Assembly (NCBI RefSeq): GCF_013031405.1
Contig: NZ_WPZY01000002.1
Coordinates: 62,001 to 126,000 of the forward strand
Origin: Ruegeria sp. HKCCD8929
GTDB taxonomy: Bacteria; Pseudomonadota; Alphaproteobacteria; Rhodobacterales; Rhodobacteraceae
Direction: 5' to 3'
Length of the DNA: 64,000 bases
Part shown: one piece after another, positions 44,940-53,691 of the stretch
Position numbering within the stretch: position 1 is the stretch's first letter
Layout: every line of letters begins with the position of its first letter
Made by a program: the position numbers and the translations under genes
The notes under the pieces: model-generated
Database searches by the model: none
The model's input: the letters and a program-made list of their open reading frames with translations, nothing else
What the model was told of the DNA's origin: nothing

Positions 44940-47351
44940 TCATACCGGGCTCAGCCCCGCCTCGCGCAGCAACCGGTCGCTTTCCTCGGCCAGCAGCCGC
45001 TCTTCGGCGGCCCCTTTCACCGGCACCTTGCCCACCTCCAGGAACAGCGGCGCGGCCAGGGGCGAGACCCGGTCCAGCCGCATAAGGTCGATCCGGTCGC
45101 CAACTCGGGTGATCATCTCTTCGATCCGGCCGAAATCTACCAGCCCGCGCATCGCCTCGGCCCGGGTGATCTGCATCAGCAGGTGGTCGGGATCGTATTT
45201 CAGCAAGGTGTCATAGAGGATGTCCGAAGAAAACGTCGCCTGCCGCCCGCTTTTGCGCTGCCCACCGGGGTTGCGCTCGATCAGCCCGGCGATGGTGGCG
45301 CTGGCCCGAAAGGTGCGCTTCATCACCGCGTTGCCCGCCAGCCAGCTGTCCAGCCCGTGCCGCAGCGCGTCGATCTGGAACAGCGGGCGCGGATCGGTCA
45401 ACGCATCGAGCCCCCAGATCAGCGTCGCATAGTCGGTCGAGACAAAGCCCAGTGGAGCGAGCCCCGTCTCCTCCATCCGCTTGGTCAGCAACAGGCCCAG
45501 CGTCTGCTGCGCGTTGCGCCCGGCAAAGCCGTAGACGCAGACATGTTCGCGCCCGTCATGCGGAAAGCTCTCGATCAGCAGCCGGCCCCGTTCGGGCAGG
45601 CGTGAGACGTCGCGCTGCAGCGCCAGCCAGTCGGCGGTGTGGCGGGGCAGTTGCGGCCAGTCCTTTTGCGCGAACATGTCCAGGATGCGGGCGCTGAGCT
45701 GGGTCGAGGTGGCGAATTTCGTGCCCATGAAAGTGGCGATCTTGGGCTTCTTGTCGGCACGGCGAGTGACCTCGACCACCATCTCGCGCAGCCCCTCGTA
45801 GCGCACGATCTGCCCGCCAATCAGGAACGTGTCGCCGGGGGTGAGCGAGGCGGCAAAGCCTTCCTCGACCTCGCCCAGCGGCTTGCCGCCCCGGTTGCGT
45901 TTCAGTCGCACCTTGAGCGTGTCGGTGTCCTGAATGGTGCCCAGATTCATCCGTATCCGCTGCGCCGCGCGTGGGTCGCGCAACTGCCATTTGCCGTCGG
46001 GGCGCTGTTGCAGGCGCTGCCACCGGTCATAGGCGCGCAGGGCATAGCCGCCGGTGGCGCAGAAATCGAGACAGGCGTCGAATTCGTCGCGGTTCAGATC
46101 GGCGAAGGGCCCGGCCGAGGTCATCTCGGTGTAGAGCGCGTCGGCATGAAACGCCCCGGCTGCAGCAGCGATCAGGATGTGCTGGCACAGCACGTCCTGT
46201 GGCCCGCGCCCGCGCGGATCGCCGTCCAGATCATGCGCCTTCACTGCCTCAAGTGCCGCGACGCACTCCACCACTTCGAACCGGTTGGCAGGCACCAGCA
46301 GCGCCTTGGACGGTGCGTTGTAGCGGTGATTGGCGCGCCCGATCCGCTGCACCAGCCGCTTGACGTTTTTGGGTGCGCCGATCTGGATCACCAGATCTAC
46401 ATCGCCCCAGTCGATCCCCAGATCGAGGCTGCCGGTGCAGACAATCGCCCGCAGATCGCCGCGCACCATCGCCGCCTCGACCCGCTCGCGCTGACCCCGG
46501 TCGAGCGAGCCGTGATGGATACCGATGGGCAGCCCCTCGTCGTTGGCGAGCCACAGGTTGTGGAAAAAGATCTCGGCCTGCGCGCGCGTGTTGTGGAAGA
46601 TCAGCGTGGTCTTGTGTTGCCGAACCTGGTCCAGCACCGCTGGGATGGAATAGACCGCACCGCCGCCGGACCAGGGCGGCATCTCCTCGGTTTCCAGCAT
46701 CGCGATATAGGGATCGGGGCCGGGATCGGCCAGCAGGATGTCGCAGGGGTCGGGATGTCTGGCCAGAAGCCGGGCGATGGCCTGCGGGTCCTCGACCGTG
46801 GCCGAGAGGCCGACGCGACGCAGGTCGGGGCAAAAGGTCTGCAACCGGGCGAGCGCCAGCATCAGTTGATCCCCCCGCTTGCTTTCGGCAAGCGCGTGAA
46901 TCTCGTCGACCACCACCCGCCGCAGCCCGGCGAACATGCGTGGCGCGTCCTCGTAGGAGGTGAGCAGGGCCAGGCTCTCCGGTGTGGTCAGCAGGATATG
47001 GGGCGGGTCTGCGCGCTGGCGTTTCTTTTGCGTGGCCGAGGTGTCGTCGGTGCGATCCTCGATACGGATGGGCAGACCGATCTCATCCACTGGGGTGCGC
47101 AGGTTGCGCTTGATATCCGCCGCCAGCGCCTTGAGCGGCGAGACATAGAGCGTGTGCAACCCCTCATGCGCACCGTCCGCCAGATCCGCCAGCGTCGGCA
47201 GGAACCCGGCCATGGTCTTGCCGCCGCCGGTTGGGGCGATGAGCAGCGTTGCCGGATCGCCCGCCCGGTCGAACATGGCTTGCTGATGCGGGTGGACGGA
47301 CCAGCCCTTGGAAGAAAACCAGTTTGTGATCTGCGCTGGAATGGCCGGCAT
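44940..47351 (-). CDS. Lhr-family ligase-associated DEXH-box helicase
   Basis: An 803-residue superfamily 2 helicase. Walker A APTGGGKTMAG, Walker B VVVDEIHALAESKRGDQ, motif III GLSATVEDP, and motif VI QRIGRANH with the Lhr-type C-terminal region (DTFLIGGQIVRYEGLREM). It matches the core of Lhr as found in the ligase-associated repair cluster, which is shorter than full-length 1500-residue Lhr. With PdeM it probably acts in nucleic-acid repair. The ATG at 47351 is clear and the first residues place the HPHQ box at the right distance. Confidence 0.88.
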   Translation of the reverse strand: MPAIPAQITNWFSSKGWSVHPHQQAMFDRAGDPATLLIAPTGGGKTMAGFLPTLADLADGAHEGLHTLYVSPLKALAADIKRNLRTPVDEIGLPIRIEDRTDDTSATQKKRQRADPPHILLTTPESLALLTSYEDAPRMFAGLRRVVVDEIHALAESKRGDQLMLALARLQTFCPDLRRVGLSATVEDPQAIARLLARHPDPCDILLADPGPDPYIAMLETEEMPPWSGGGAVYSIPAVLDQVRQHKTTLIFHNTRAQAEIFFHNLWLANDEGLPIGIHHGSLDRGQRERVEAAMVRGDLRAIVCTGSLDLGIDWGDVDLVIQIGAPKNVKRLVQRIGRANHRYNAPSKALLVPANRFEVVECVAALEAVKAHDLDGDPRGRGPQDVLCQHILIAAAAGAFHADALYTEMTSAGPFADLNRDEFDACLDFCATGGYALRAYDRWQRLQQRPDGKWQLRDPRAAQRIRMNLGTIQDTDTLKVRLKRNRGGKPLGEVEEGFAASLTPGDTFLIGGQIVRYEGLREMVVEVTRRADKKPKIATFMGTKFATSTQLSARILDMFAQKDWPQLPRHTADWLALQRDVSRLPERGRLLIESFPHDGREHVCVYGFAGRNAQQTLGLLLTKRMEETGLAPLGFVSTDYATLIWGLDALTDPRPLFQIDALRHGLDSWLAGNAVMKRTFRASATIAGLIERNPGGQRKSGRQATFSSDILYDTLLKYDPDHLLMQITRAEAMRGLVDFGRIEEMITRVGDRIDLMRLDRVSPLAAPLFLEVGKVPVKGAAEERLLAEESDRLLREAGLSPV

Positions 47352-47372
47352 GGCGCGAGCCTAGTGCATGTC

Positions 47373-47399
47373 GCGCAAAAGTGGGAACCGGTTTTGCGC
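47373..47399. repeat. Inverted repeat of the AAAAGTGGGAACCGGTTTT type
   Basis: GCGCAAAA (47373-47380) pairs with TTTTGCGC (47392-47399) around GTGGGAACCGG. This motif is, from general experience, widely dispersed in intergenic DNA of alphaproteobacteria. It lies 22 bases upstream of the helicase start in the 126-bp gap (47352-47477). No other feature was seen in this gap. Confidence 0.6.
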
Positions 47400-47477
47400 T
47401 GCTCAGACAAGCGGCATCAACAAATGCCGTTGCGTGCAGTGGCCGAGGGGCGGGGCCGCGACGCCGCAAGGATAGTC

Positions 47478-48287
47478 TCAAGAAGAGGAAGGATAGGGCC
47501 TGAGAGTTCTGAGGAGGGCCTGCACCGTGCGGGGCAGGGCGGTGTCGGTGTCCTCCGGGACGGCGTCGAGCGCGCTTTCCACATCCTTCACCAGGATGCC
47601 GATGGTGTTGTCCTCGTCCATCCCGTCACGGGCGAATTCGATCTGATTGAAACCGGAAGCGAACCAGTTCTGGCCCGAGCTGGTGTGGATCAGGTCCAGC
47701 AGCTTGCGCTGATCCAGCCCCGCCTGTTCCGCCCAGTCCAGAACCAGCCGTGTCATCGCGGTGTGCGAGGCGGCAAGCAGGTTGTTGAGCACCTTGGCCT
47801 GCATCCCGGTGCCGAAGCCGCCCATGCGATGAAAATGCGATCCCATCGCCGCGAACAGCGGCTGGGCGGCGTCGAGATCCGCGTCCTCGCCACCCAGCAT
47901 GAAGGACAGGCGCGCCTCTTCGGCGGCGATCTGGGCGCCGGACATGGGCGCGTCGATCAGGGTGATCTGTTCCGGCACCCGCGCGCGCAGTGCCAGCACG
48001 TAGCGCGGCGACAGGGTCGAGCAGAGAATGATGCGGCGCAATGAGGCGGCGTGGGCAAAGCCCTGTGCGCCGAACAGCACATCCTCGGTCTGCGGGACAT
48101 CGCGCACAACGGTCAGCAGGGTTTCCAGACCCGCGGCAAAGGTCGCCGCATCGTCTGTCATATGCTTGGAAAGTGCACCGAACTCCTGCGGCGGGCGGAT
48201 GTCGAACCCCCTGGCGTTAAACCCGGCGCGGCGCAGGGCGGCCAGCATCGGCGCGCCCATCCGGCCACAGCCCGCAACACCGATCAC
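47478..48287 (-). CDS. 3-hydroxyisobutyrate dehydrogenase-like NAD(P)-dependent oxidoreductase
   Basis: A 269-residue beta-hydroxyacid dehydrogenase family protein. GVAGCGRMGAPM is the Rossmann glycine motif, LIDAPMSGAQ is the second substrate motif, and GTGMQAKVLNNLL carries the catalytic Lys. The substrate is not readable. The start GTG at 48287 overlaps the stop of the AAA+ gene (GTGA), so it is translationally coupled to it and downstream of the tad locus. Why a dehydrogenase sits here is not clear. Confidence 0.82.
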   Translation of the reverse strand: MIGVAGCGRMGAPMLAALRRAGFNARGFDIRPPQEFGALSKHMTDDAATFAAGLETLLTVVRDVPQTEDVLFGAQGFAHAASLRRIILCSTLSPRYVLALRARVPEQITLIDAPMSGAQIAAEEARLSFMLGGEDADLDAAQPLFAAMGSHFHRMGGFGTGMQAKVLNNLLAASHTAMTRLVLDWAEQAGLDQRKLLDLIHTSSGQNWFASGFNQIEFARDGMDEDNTIGILVKDVESALDAVPEDTDTALPRTVQALLRTLRPYPSSS

Positions 48288-49591
48288 TTGACGATCTTTT
48301 CGTCCTTCACGAACATGTTCGCCCAGGCCCGGTCGATCAGGTCCGGGGTCATCTGATAGGGGATGCCCTCAAACTCACAGATCGCGATCATCTGCTCGAT
48401 CAGGAAGATCGGCTGATAGTTGGCGTATATGTTGTTGATCGTTGGGTATTTTACCTTGAGCAGGTGCACCAGCGCGCTTTCGTCCAGCGGTATGCCCTTT
48501 TTGCGGGCCACAAGCGCGAAGATCTTCAGGAAGTTCTCTTGATTGGGGCCGTCGATCTTGATCTTGAAGAAAATCCGGCGCAGCGCGGCCTGGTCGAAGA
48601 TCTCGTTCGGGTGGAAGTTGGTCGAGAAGATCACGAGCGTGTCGAACGGCACCTCGAATTTCTCGCCCGATTGCAGGCCGAGGATGTCCTTGCTTTCTTC
48701 CAGCGGCACGATCCAGCGGTTGATCAGCGCCTGCGGCGGCTCTGCCTGACGGCCAAGGTCGTCGACGATGAAGATGCCGCCGGTGGATTTCAGCTGCAGC
48801 GGCGCCTGATAGGTCCGCGCGGTGGGGTTGTAGACCAGATCGAGCATCGAGAGCGACAATTCACCACCGGTGATCACCGTGGGCCGCTCGCACATCACAT
48901 AACGGGTGTCGAACCGCTTGCGGCGGCGCAGTTGGGTCGGGTCATCCGGTTCCAGTTCGATGGCGTTGTGCACAATCGGGTCGTAGACGGTGATGACCTG
49001 ACCGGCATATTCGATTGCCCGCGGCACATAGACCTTGTCGCCGAGCGCATCGCGGATACCGTTCGAGATCGAGGATTTACCGTTGCCCGGAGGGCCATAC
49101 ATGAGGATCGAACGCCCGGCACTGACAGCGGGGCCGAGATGGTCGAGCAGTTCGTCCGGCAGCACCAGATGCCCCATCGCGTTGACCAACTGGTCGCGGG
49201 TGACCTGAATGTTGCGGATCGACTGGCGCTTGACCTGTTCGCGATAGACATCCAGCGGAACCGGCATGGCGCCGAAATATTCCGACTGGCTGAGCGCATC
49301 CAGCGCCCGGGCCTTGCCCGCATCGGTGAGCTGATATCCCATTTCGTTGCCGCTGTTGGCGTTCAGAGTGCCCGTCGCCTCGATCAACTTTTGGTCCCGG
49401 GCAATATCGACTAGTTCTTGCGTAACGGACGAGGGCAGGCAGACCGCCTCGGCAATCTCGGTGACCGTGTCCACGGTCTTGCGGAATACGGTCTTGAGCA
49501 GGATGTCCCGCATCATCACCAGAGGAAGCTGCATTTCCGCCAGCCCTTTCGGGGCAGGTGGGGCCATTACGGTGCTGGTCTGCATGTTCAT
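48284..49591 (-). CDS. AAA+ ATPase with winged-helix-like N-terminus, near the tad locus
   Basis: A 435-residue ATPase. Residues 25-95 look like a winged-helix module (TVTEIAEAVCLPSSVTQELVDIARDQ), Walker A GPPGNGKS is at 166-173, Walker B GIFIVDDLGRQ, sensor 1 IFSTNFHPNE and an arginine finger candidate ALRRIFF follow. ORFs of this type commonly stand beside tad/cpa genes, as I recall, yet I do not know a function. The ATG at 49591 is chosen; a GTG at 49624 also opens the frame. A 118-bp gap separates it from cpaA. Confidence 0.8.
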   Translation of the reverse strand: MNMQTSTVMAPPAPKGLAEMQLPLVMMRDILLKTVFRKTVDTVTEIAEAVCLPSSVTQELVDIARDQKLIEATGTLNANSGNEMGYQLTDAGKARALDALSQSEYFGAMPVPLDVYREQVKRQSIRNIQVTRDQLVNAMGHLVLPDELLDHLGPAVSAGRSILMYGPPGNGKSSISNGIRDALGDKVYVPRAIEYAGQVITVYDPIVHNAIELEPDDPTQLRRRKRFDTRYVMCERPTVITGGELSLSMLDLVYNPTARTYQAPLQLKSTGGIFIVDDLGRQAEPPQALINRWIVPLEESKDILGLQSGEKFEVPFDTLVIFSTNFHPNEIFDQAALRRIFFKIKIDGPNQENFLKIFALVARKKGIPLDESALVHLLKVKYPTINNIYANYQPIFLIEQMIAICEFEGIPYQMTPDLIDRAWANMFVKDEKIVK

Positions 49592-49709
49592 GAGCGGTGC
49601 TCGTTGGTTCGTGTTGCGCGTCACTGATCTGCGGTTTCACCCGCATGGGCAGAACATGGCCCAGCAATGTGGCAGCAGAAAGGCAGAGACTGGGCAGGAG
49701 GTGGTCGGG

Positions 49710-50255
49710 CTACGATCCGAAAAATGCGCCAAGAATCAAATATATAGCCAGGCATCCACCCAGCGTGAGGCCCATGGGAAAGGCCTTGCCCGCATCCCAG
49801 CTTTTCCAATCGGGCGCGATGCGCCGAAGCGGGGTAAACTTGGCGATCCGGTGCGCTGCAAATGCCGCCAGCAGGGTGGCCATCAGAACGGCCAGAAGCA
49901 GACGAAAATCGGCGGTCCAGATGAACGGCGCGGCCGCTGCCGAGAACTTGGCGTCACCGGCGCCGACCGCACCCGCCGCGTTCAGGATGATGCCAATGAG
50001 CAGGACAACAAACAGGTGCATCAGTTGCCAGACATAGACCGGCAGAGCGACAGGGAACGGGCCAATCATCCCTGAGGGCCAGTCCCCGCTCCACGGAGGG
50101 AACACGACAAGACCTATAACAACATAAACAACGGCCAGCGCGACGACCGCCTGGTTCTTGATCTTCATTTCACGCAGGTCGGTGAACGCCACGTAAAAGC
50201 AAATGGGCAGCACGAATGGCAGGAACCACTGTGCTGCCGCCGCAGGTATTGCCAT
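49710..50255 (-). CDS. cpaA: Prepilin peptidase CpaA/TadV
   Basis: A 181-residue inner-membrane aspartic protease that trims Flp prepilins. The two catalytic aspartates are in FTDLREMKIKN (Asp26) and GAGDAKF (Asp101). It lacks the N-terminal methylase domain of PilD, as expected for the Tad type. It starts 3 bases after the TadD-like gene stop, so it belongs to the same transcript. Confidence 0.92.
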   Translation of the reverse strand: MAIPAAAAQWFLPFVLPICFYVAFTDLREMKIKNQAVVALAVVYVVIGLVVFPPWSGDWPSGMIGPFPVALPVYVWQLMHLFVVLLIGIILNAAGAVGAGDAKFSAAAAPFIWTADFRLLLAVLMATLLAAFAAHRIAKFTPLRRIAPDWKSWDAGKAFPMGLTLGGCLAIYLILGAFFGS

Positions 50256-50258
50256 GGG

Positions 50259-51107
50259 TTACGCGTTCTCCAGCGCCTGAAGCGAGCGGGATGCTTCTTC
50301 GAAATGCTGCGGATGGGTCGCGATCGCCTCGCGCAGCAGCGTCTTGCCGGTAGAGACGTCCCCTTGCTTGATCGCCGACAACGCCATCGTGTGCAACAAT
50401 TGCGCCCGCTCGGCCTGACTCATCGGGATCACCGGGAGGGCGTAGTTGTTCTGCGCGCTGCGGGCCAGCACCAGATTGTTCTTGGCGGTGAACAAGGATT
50501 TGTCCTGCCGGATGGCCTCGGTGAACAGCCGCTCGGCTTCGGAATAGTTGCCGCGAGTCAGCTTGGAATAACCCCAGTTGTTCATCACGCTGGCCGGCCG
50601 CGTGGTCAGGCCCACGGCCGTTTCGTAAAACGAGTCGGCGCGTTTCCACTGTTTGTTGGAATCCGCCACCATCGCTTCTAGCCGATAACGTTTGAACGTC
50701 TCATGCGTCGGGGGAATACTGTCCAGCACCTCTTCGGCGCGATCCCATTCATTGTTGCGGATCAGGGCGCTGGCCAGATCAACCCGATCCTCGGTGGTGG
50801 CGTCCTTCATTTTGGTCAGTTTCGACCAGGCTGCCACGGCCTCGGTATTGCGTTTGGCGCGGGTCAGCGAGATGGCAAGGCCACGTTGCAAATCGGCCCG
50901 TTCGGGGTGCTGGGCTGCGGTGCGCTGGAAATAGGCCACCCCTTCGTTCGGGTCGGCCACGGTCAGCATCACGTCGTTGAGGTTGGTTTCGTCGATGACG
51001 TTCACATCCTGGAACGCGCGTTCGACGGTTTCGTCCCCGTTCTGTCCACAAGCCGACAAGATCAGCCCGCCTGTAAGCATAGCCGGAATCAGGATAGGAT
51101 GGCGCAT
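50259..51107 (-). CDS. TadD-like tetratricopeptide lipoprotein
   Basis: A 282-residue lipoprotein: lipobox LSAC with the lipidated Cys at residue 20, then TPR-type helical repeats up to the end. It is longer than the adjacent TadD (193 residues). TadD proteins are pilotins for the secretin. Two TPR lipoproteins in a row suggest one is TadD and the other an assembly partner. AAGGACGCACAAA precedes the ATG. Confidence 0.8.
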   Translation of the reverse strand: MRHPILIPAMLTGGLILSACGQNGDETVERAFQDVNVIDETNLNDVMLTVADPNEGVAYFQRTAAQHPERADLQRGLAISLTRAKRNTEAVAAWSKLTKMKDATTEDRVDLASALIRNNEWDRAEEVLDSIPPTHETFKRYRLEAMVADSNKQWKRADSFYETAVGLTTRPASVMNNWGYSKLTRGNYSEAERLFTEAIRQDKSLFTAKNNLVLARSAQNNYALPVIPMSQAERAQLLHTMALSAIKQGDVSTGKTLLREAIATHPQHFEEASRSLQALENA

Positions 51108-51136
51108 TTTGTGCGTCCTTTACTGCTCTGCCTCGA

Positions 51137-51718
51137 TCATGGTGTCTTGCGGATGACGTATTCGCCTTGTCCGCGTTGCACCAACTTATAGTCTTCTTCT
51201 TGAACAGTATTATTAGCAGGATTTTCCATTTTTGCGAGTGCAAACCGTAAATTGTCGCGAATTGCGTCACTTTCGCCATTGTCCAGCGCATAGGCCCTGC
51301 GGAACACCTGCGCCGCCTCGGAGATCTCGTTTTGCTCGACCAGCAGAACGCCCAGATTGTTCCAGGCTTCTGGCCATTCCGGGTCCGCTTCGACAGCGCG
51401 GCGCAGCATCTCCTCGGCCTGCCCCAGACGCCCCAGACCCAGGTTGGCGGTGCCGATCCCGGTCATGATTTCCGCGGTCATCCCCTGATCCAAAGCGGCG
51501 CGGGTAAATGCGTCGAGCGCGACTTCATATTCGCCAGCGGCCACAAGGCGGTGACCCACCTCGGCCGGGTCCACGCCCTTGCCGCGAAGATTGACGCCGG
51601 GCGCATCCGGGTTGTCGGGCAACTGTCCAGTTGTGCAAGAGGCCACCGCTGCAACAACAGCGATGGCCTGGGCGATCTTTTTCAATCGTGCGGGTCTGCT
51701 CTTACCCGGCTTGGACAT
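51137..51718 (-). CDS. tadD: TadD pilotin lipoprotein (TPR)
   Basis: A 193-residue protein with a lipobox-like VASC (Cys at about residue 28) after a basic signal peptide, then three TPR units (EYEVALDAFTRAALDQG, LGRLGQAEEMLRRAVEADP, EISEAAQVFRRAYALD). In Tad systems the pilotin TadD helps localise the RcpA/CpaC secretin in the outer membrane. It begins 3 bases beyond the TadC stop. Confidence 0.85.
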   Translation of the reverse strand: MSKPGKSRPARLKKIAQAIAVVAAVASCTTGQLPDNPDAPGVNLRGKGVDPAEVGHRLVAAGEYEVALDAFTRAALDQGMTAEIMTGIGTANLGLGRLGQAEEMLRRAVEADPEWPEAWNNLGVLLVEQNEISEAAQVFRRAYALDNGESDAIRDNLRFALAKMENPANNTVQEEDYKLVQRGQGEYVIRKTP

Positions 51719-51721
51719 ATG

Positions 51722-52702
51722 TCAGTTACTCATGTTGCCCAGATCCATGATGCCCTTTGCCGAAGGCCCAACGAGAATGAGCAGCAGCGGCGGCACCGTC
51801 AGCATCATTGTGGCAAGTGTCATTTTGGTTGGCAACTTGTTCGCGGCTTCTTCGGCCCGCATCACCCGTTTATCGCGCATCTCGCCAGCGTAAACCCGAA
51901 GGGCTTCGGCGATCGACGTACCAAAGGTGGCCGACTGGATCATCACGGTCACAAAGGACGACACATCCTGCACGCCGCAACGGGTTCCCATGTCGCGCAG
52001 CACCTTGTCCTTTTCCTTGCCCGCTTTCAGTTCATAGGCGACCACTTCGAACTCTTCTGCGATGTCGGGATACGAGGCGTGCATTTCGGCGGCCACGCGC
52101 ACGATGGCCTGATCCAGCGATTGACCCGCTTCAACACAGACCAGCATCATGTCCAGCGCGTCGGGAAATCCGGCGGTGATGTTTTCCTTTCGGGTCGCGA
52201 CCCGACGGGTCACCCAATATTTGGGCAACAGATAACCGGCACACCCAGGCCCCAGAACGCGAATCGCGATTTGGGTCGAGTCCAACTCCTGCCCGCCGGA
52301 CAAAATCGTCACAAACGCGGCGCCGATCAAAAGCCCAGCGATCCCCAGTGCGAACTGGGCGAAGTGAAAGAACCGAACGGCGTCTTTGGATTGATAACCG
52401 GCCTGGCGCAGCTTGAGCTGCATCGCCGACAGCTGATCGGCGTCCTGAGGCTCAAGGAAAGTGGCAAAGCGATGCAACTTTTCATTGCGTCCGGCCTGAC
52501 GCAGCTGCTCTTTCTTGTCTTTCGTCTGCTTCGTAGGCGTCGTGCTGCGCTTGAGCTTTTTCAGCGGATCTTCCGGCTGATTCAGCAGCATCGGAATGGT
52601 CAGCAAAATCATGAACAGCCCGAGCACGCCGACCACGATCAGGGGGCCAAATTCGCCAAGGTGAGTGGTCAGGTAGTCATTGATCTGGTTCAGAAACTCC
52701 AC
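51722..52702 (-). CDS. tadC: Tad pilus inner-membrane platform protein TadC
   Basis: A 326-residue T2SSF-domain protein (GspF/PilC-like). It has membrane helices at about 20-40 and 125-145, the T2SF domain with RVAAEMHASYPDIAEEFEVV, and C-terminal helices (MTLATMMLTVPPLLLILVG). The start is GTG at 52702 with GAGGAG ahead. TadC forms a platform with TadB for the TadA ATPase. Confidence 0.9.
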   Translation of the reverse strand: MEFLNQINDYLTTHLGEFGPLIVVGVLGLFMILLTIPMLLNQPEDPLKKLKRSTTPTKQTKDKKEQLRQAGRNEKLHRFATFLEPQDADQLSAMQLKLRQAGYQSKDAVRFFHFAQFALGIAGLLIGAAFVTILSGGQELDSTQIAIRVLGPGCAGYLLPKYWVTRRVATRKENITAGFPDALDMMLVCVEAGQSLDQAIVRVAAEMHASYPDIAEEFEVVAYELKAGKEKDKVLRDMGTRCGVQDVSSFVTVMIQSATFGTSIAEALRVYAGEMRDKRVMRAEEAANKLPTKMTLATMMLTVPPLLLILVGPSAKGIMDLGNMSN

Positions 52703-52712
52703 CTTGATCTCC

Positions 52713-53681
52713 TCAGACTTTGATGTTGGTCAGGACGCGCATCACGATCAGGTTCAGGGTCAGCATGATGCCGACAAAGAAACAGGCCGGAATGAAATAA
52801 GGATGGTCAAGCACGGCGTCATAATAGTTCGGGTCGTTGACCAGGATGAAAAGCAGACAGGCAAGCGGGAAGCCCGACAGGAACTTGCCTGACCACTGTG
52901 CCTCGGCGGTGATCGCTTTGACCCGGCGGAACAGACGGAAGCGGGCGCGGATCACCTTTGCCAATCCGGCCAGAACCTCGGCCAGGTTACCACCCGATTG
53001 CTGCTGGATCGTAACGGCAACCGCAAGAAAGCGCAGGTCCTGCATGTCCAGACGCTCGGCCATTTCCTTGAGGGCTTCACCGACATCGCGACCATAGGCG
53101 CTTTCATCGGAGATGATGCCGAACTCGGTTGCGATCGGGTCCTCGACCTCCTTGGCGACAATCTGGATCGCCGACACGAACGGGTGTCCAACGCGCAACG
53201 AGCGGACCATCAGTTCAACAGCGTCCGGCAGTTGCTCTTCGATCATGCCCATACGCTTCTTGGCCTTGTTGTTGACCCACATGTATACGGCGCCGACACC
53301 GATTGCGCATGAAATCGCGACACGTATCGGCGTGTCGGCGCTGGTACCGATGCTCAGCCCCACAAAGGCCAGAACGGACAGCAGCCCCATGATCATGATC
53401 AACTGGGCCGGGGAGAAGGCGATCGCTGCCTTTTGCGCCTTTTCCGCGAGCAGCGAATAGAGCGGAATGGACTTGGACTTCATGTGCTGCTGCATTTCCT
53501 TGCGCAGCTGTTCCAGGACCTGCTCGCGTCCGGCGCCCTTGTCGAGCATGTCCAGACGCCGGTTGACGCGGCTGTTCAGGCTGATCGACTTCCCAAACGC
53601 CACCAGATAGATGCCGCCGACCAACGCGTAGACGCCGATAAATATAAGGCCGTAGATAAGCGGTTCGGTGCTGATTTGCAT
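52713..53681 (-). CDS. tadB: Tad pilus inner-membrane platform protein TadB
   Basis: A 322-residue T2SSF-domain protein with an N-terminal helix (LIYGLIFIGVYALVGGIYLV), two central helices, the T2SF core (RSLRVGHPFVSAIQIVAKEVEDP) and two C-terminal helices. TadB and TadC together are the platform for CpaF. Ten bases separate it from tadC. Confidence 0.9.
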   Translation of the reverse strand: MQISTEPLIYGLIFIGVYALVGGIYLVAFGKSISLNSRVNRRLDMLDKGAGREQVLEQLRKEMQQHMKSKSIPLYSLLAEKAQKAAIAFSPAQLIMIMGLLSVLAFVGLSIGTSADTPIRVAISCAIGVGAVYMWVNNKAKKRMGMIEEQLPDAVELMVRSLRVGHPFVSAIQIVAKEVEDPIATEFGIISDESAYGRDVGEALKEMAERLDMQDLRFLAVAVTIQQQSGGNLAEVLAGLAKVIRARFRLFRRVKAITAEAQWSGKFLSGFPLACLLFILVNDPNYYDAVLDHPYFIPACFFVGIMLTLNLIVMRVLTNIKV

Positions 53682-53691
53682 AACACGTGCC

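Noticed and set aside
45639-48044. An 801-codon plus-strand frame opposite the helicase
   Set aside because: It spans the helicase and part of the dehydrogenase in antisense; composition is Arg/His/Gln-rich and without domains.
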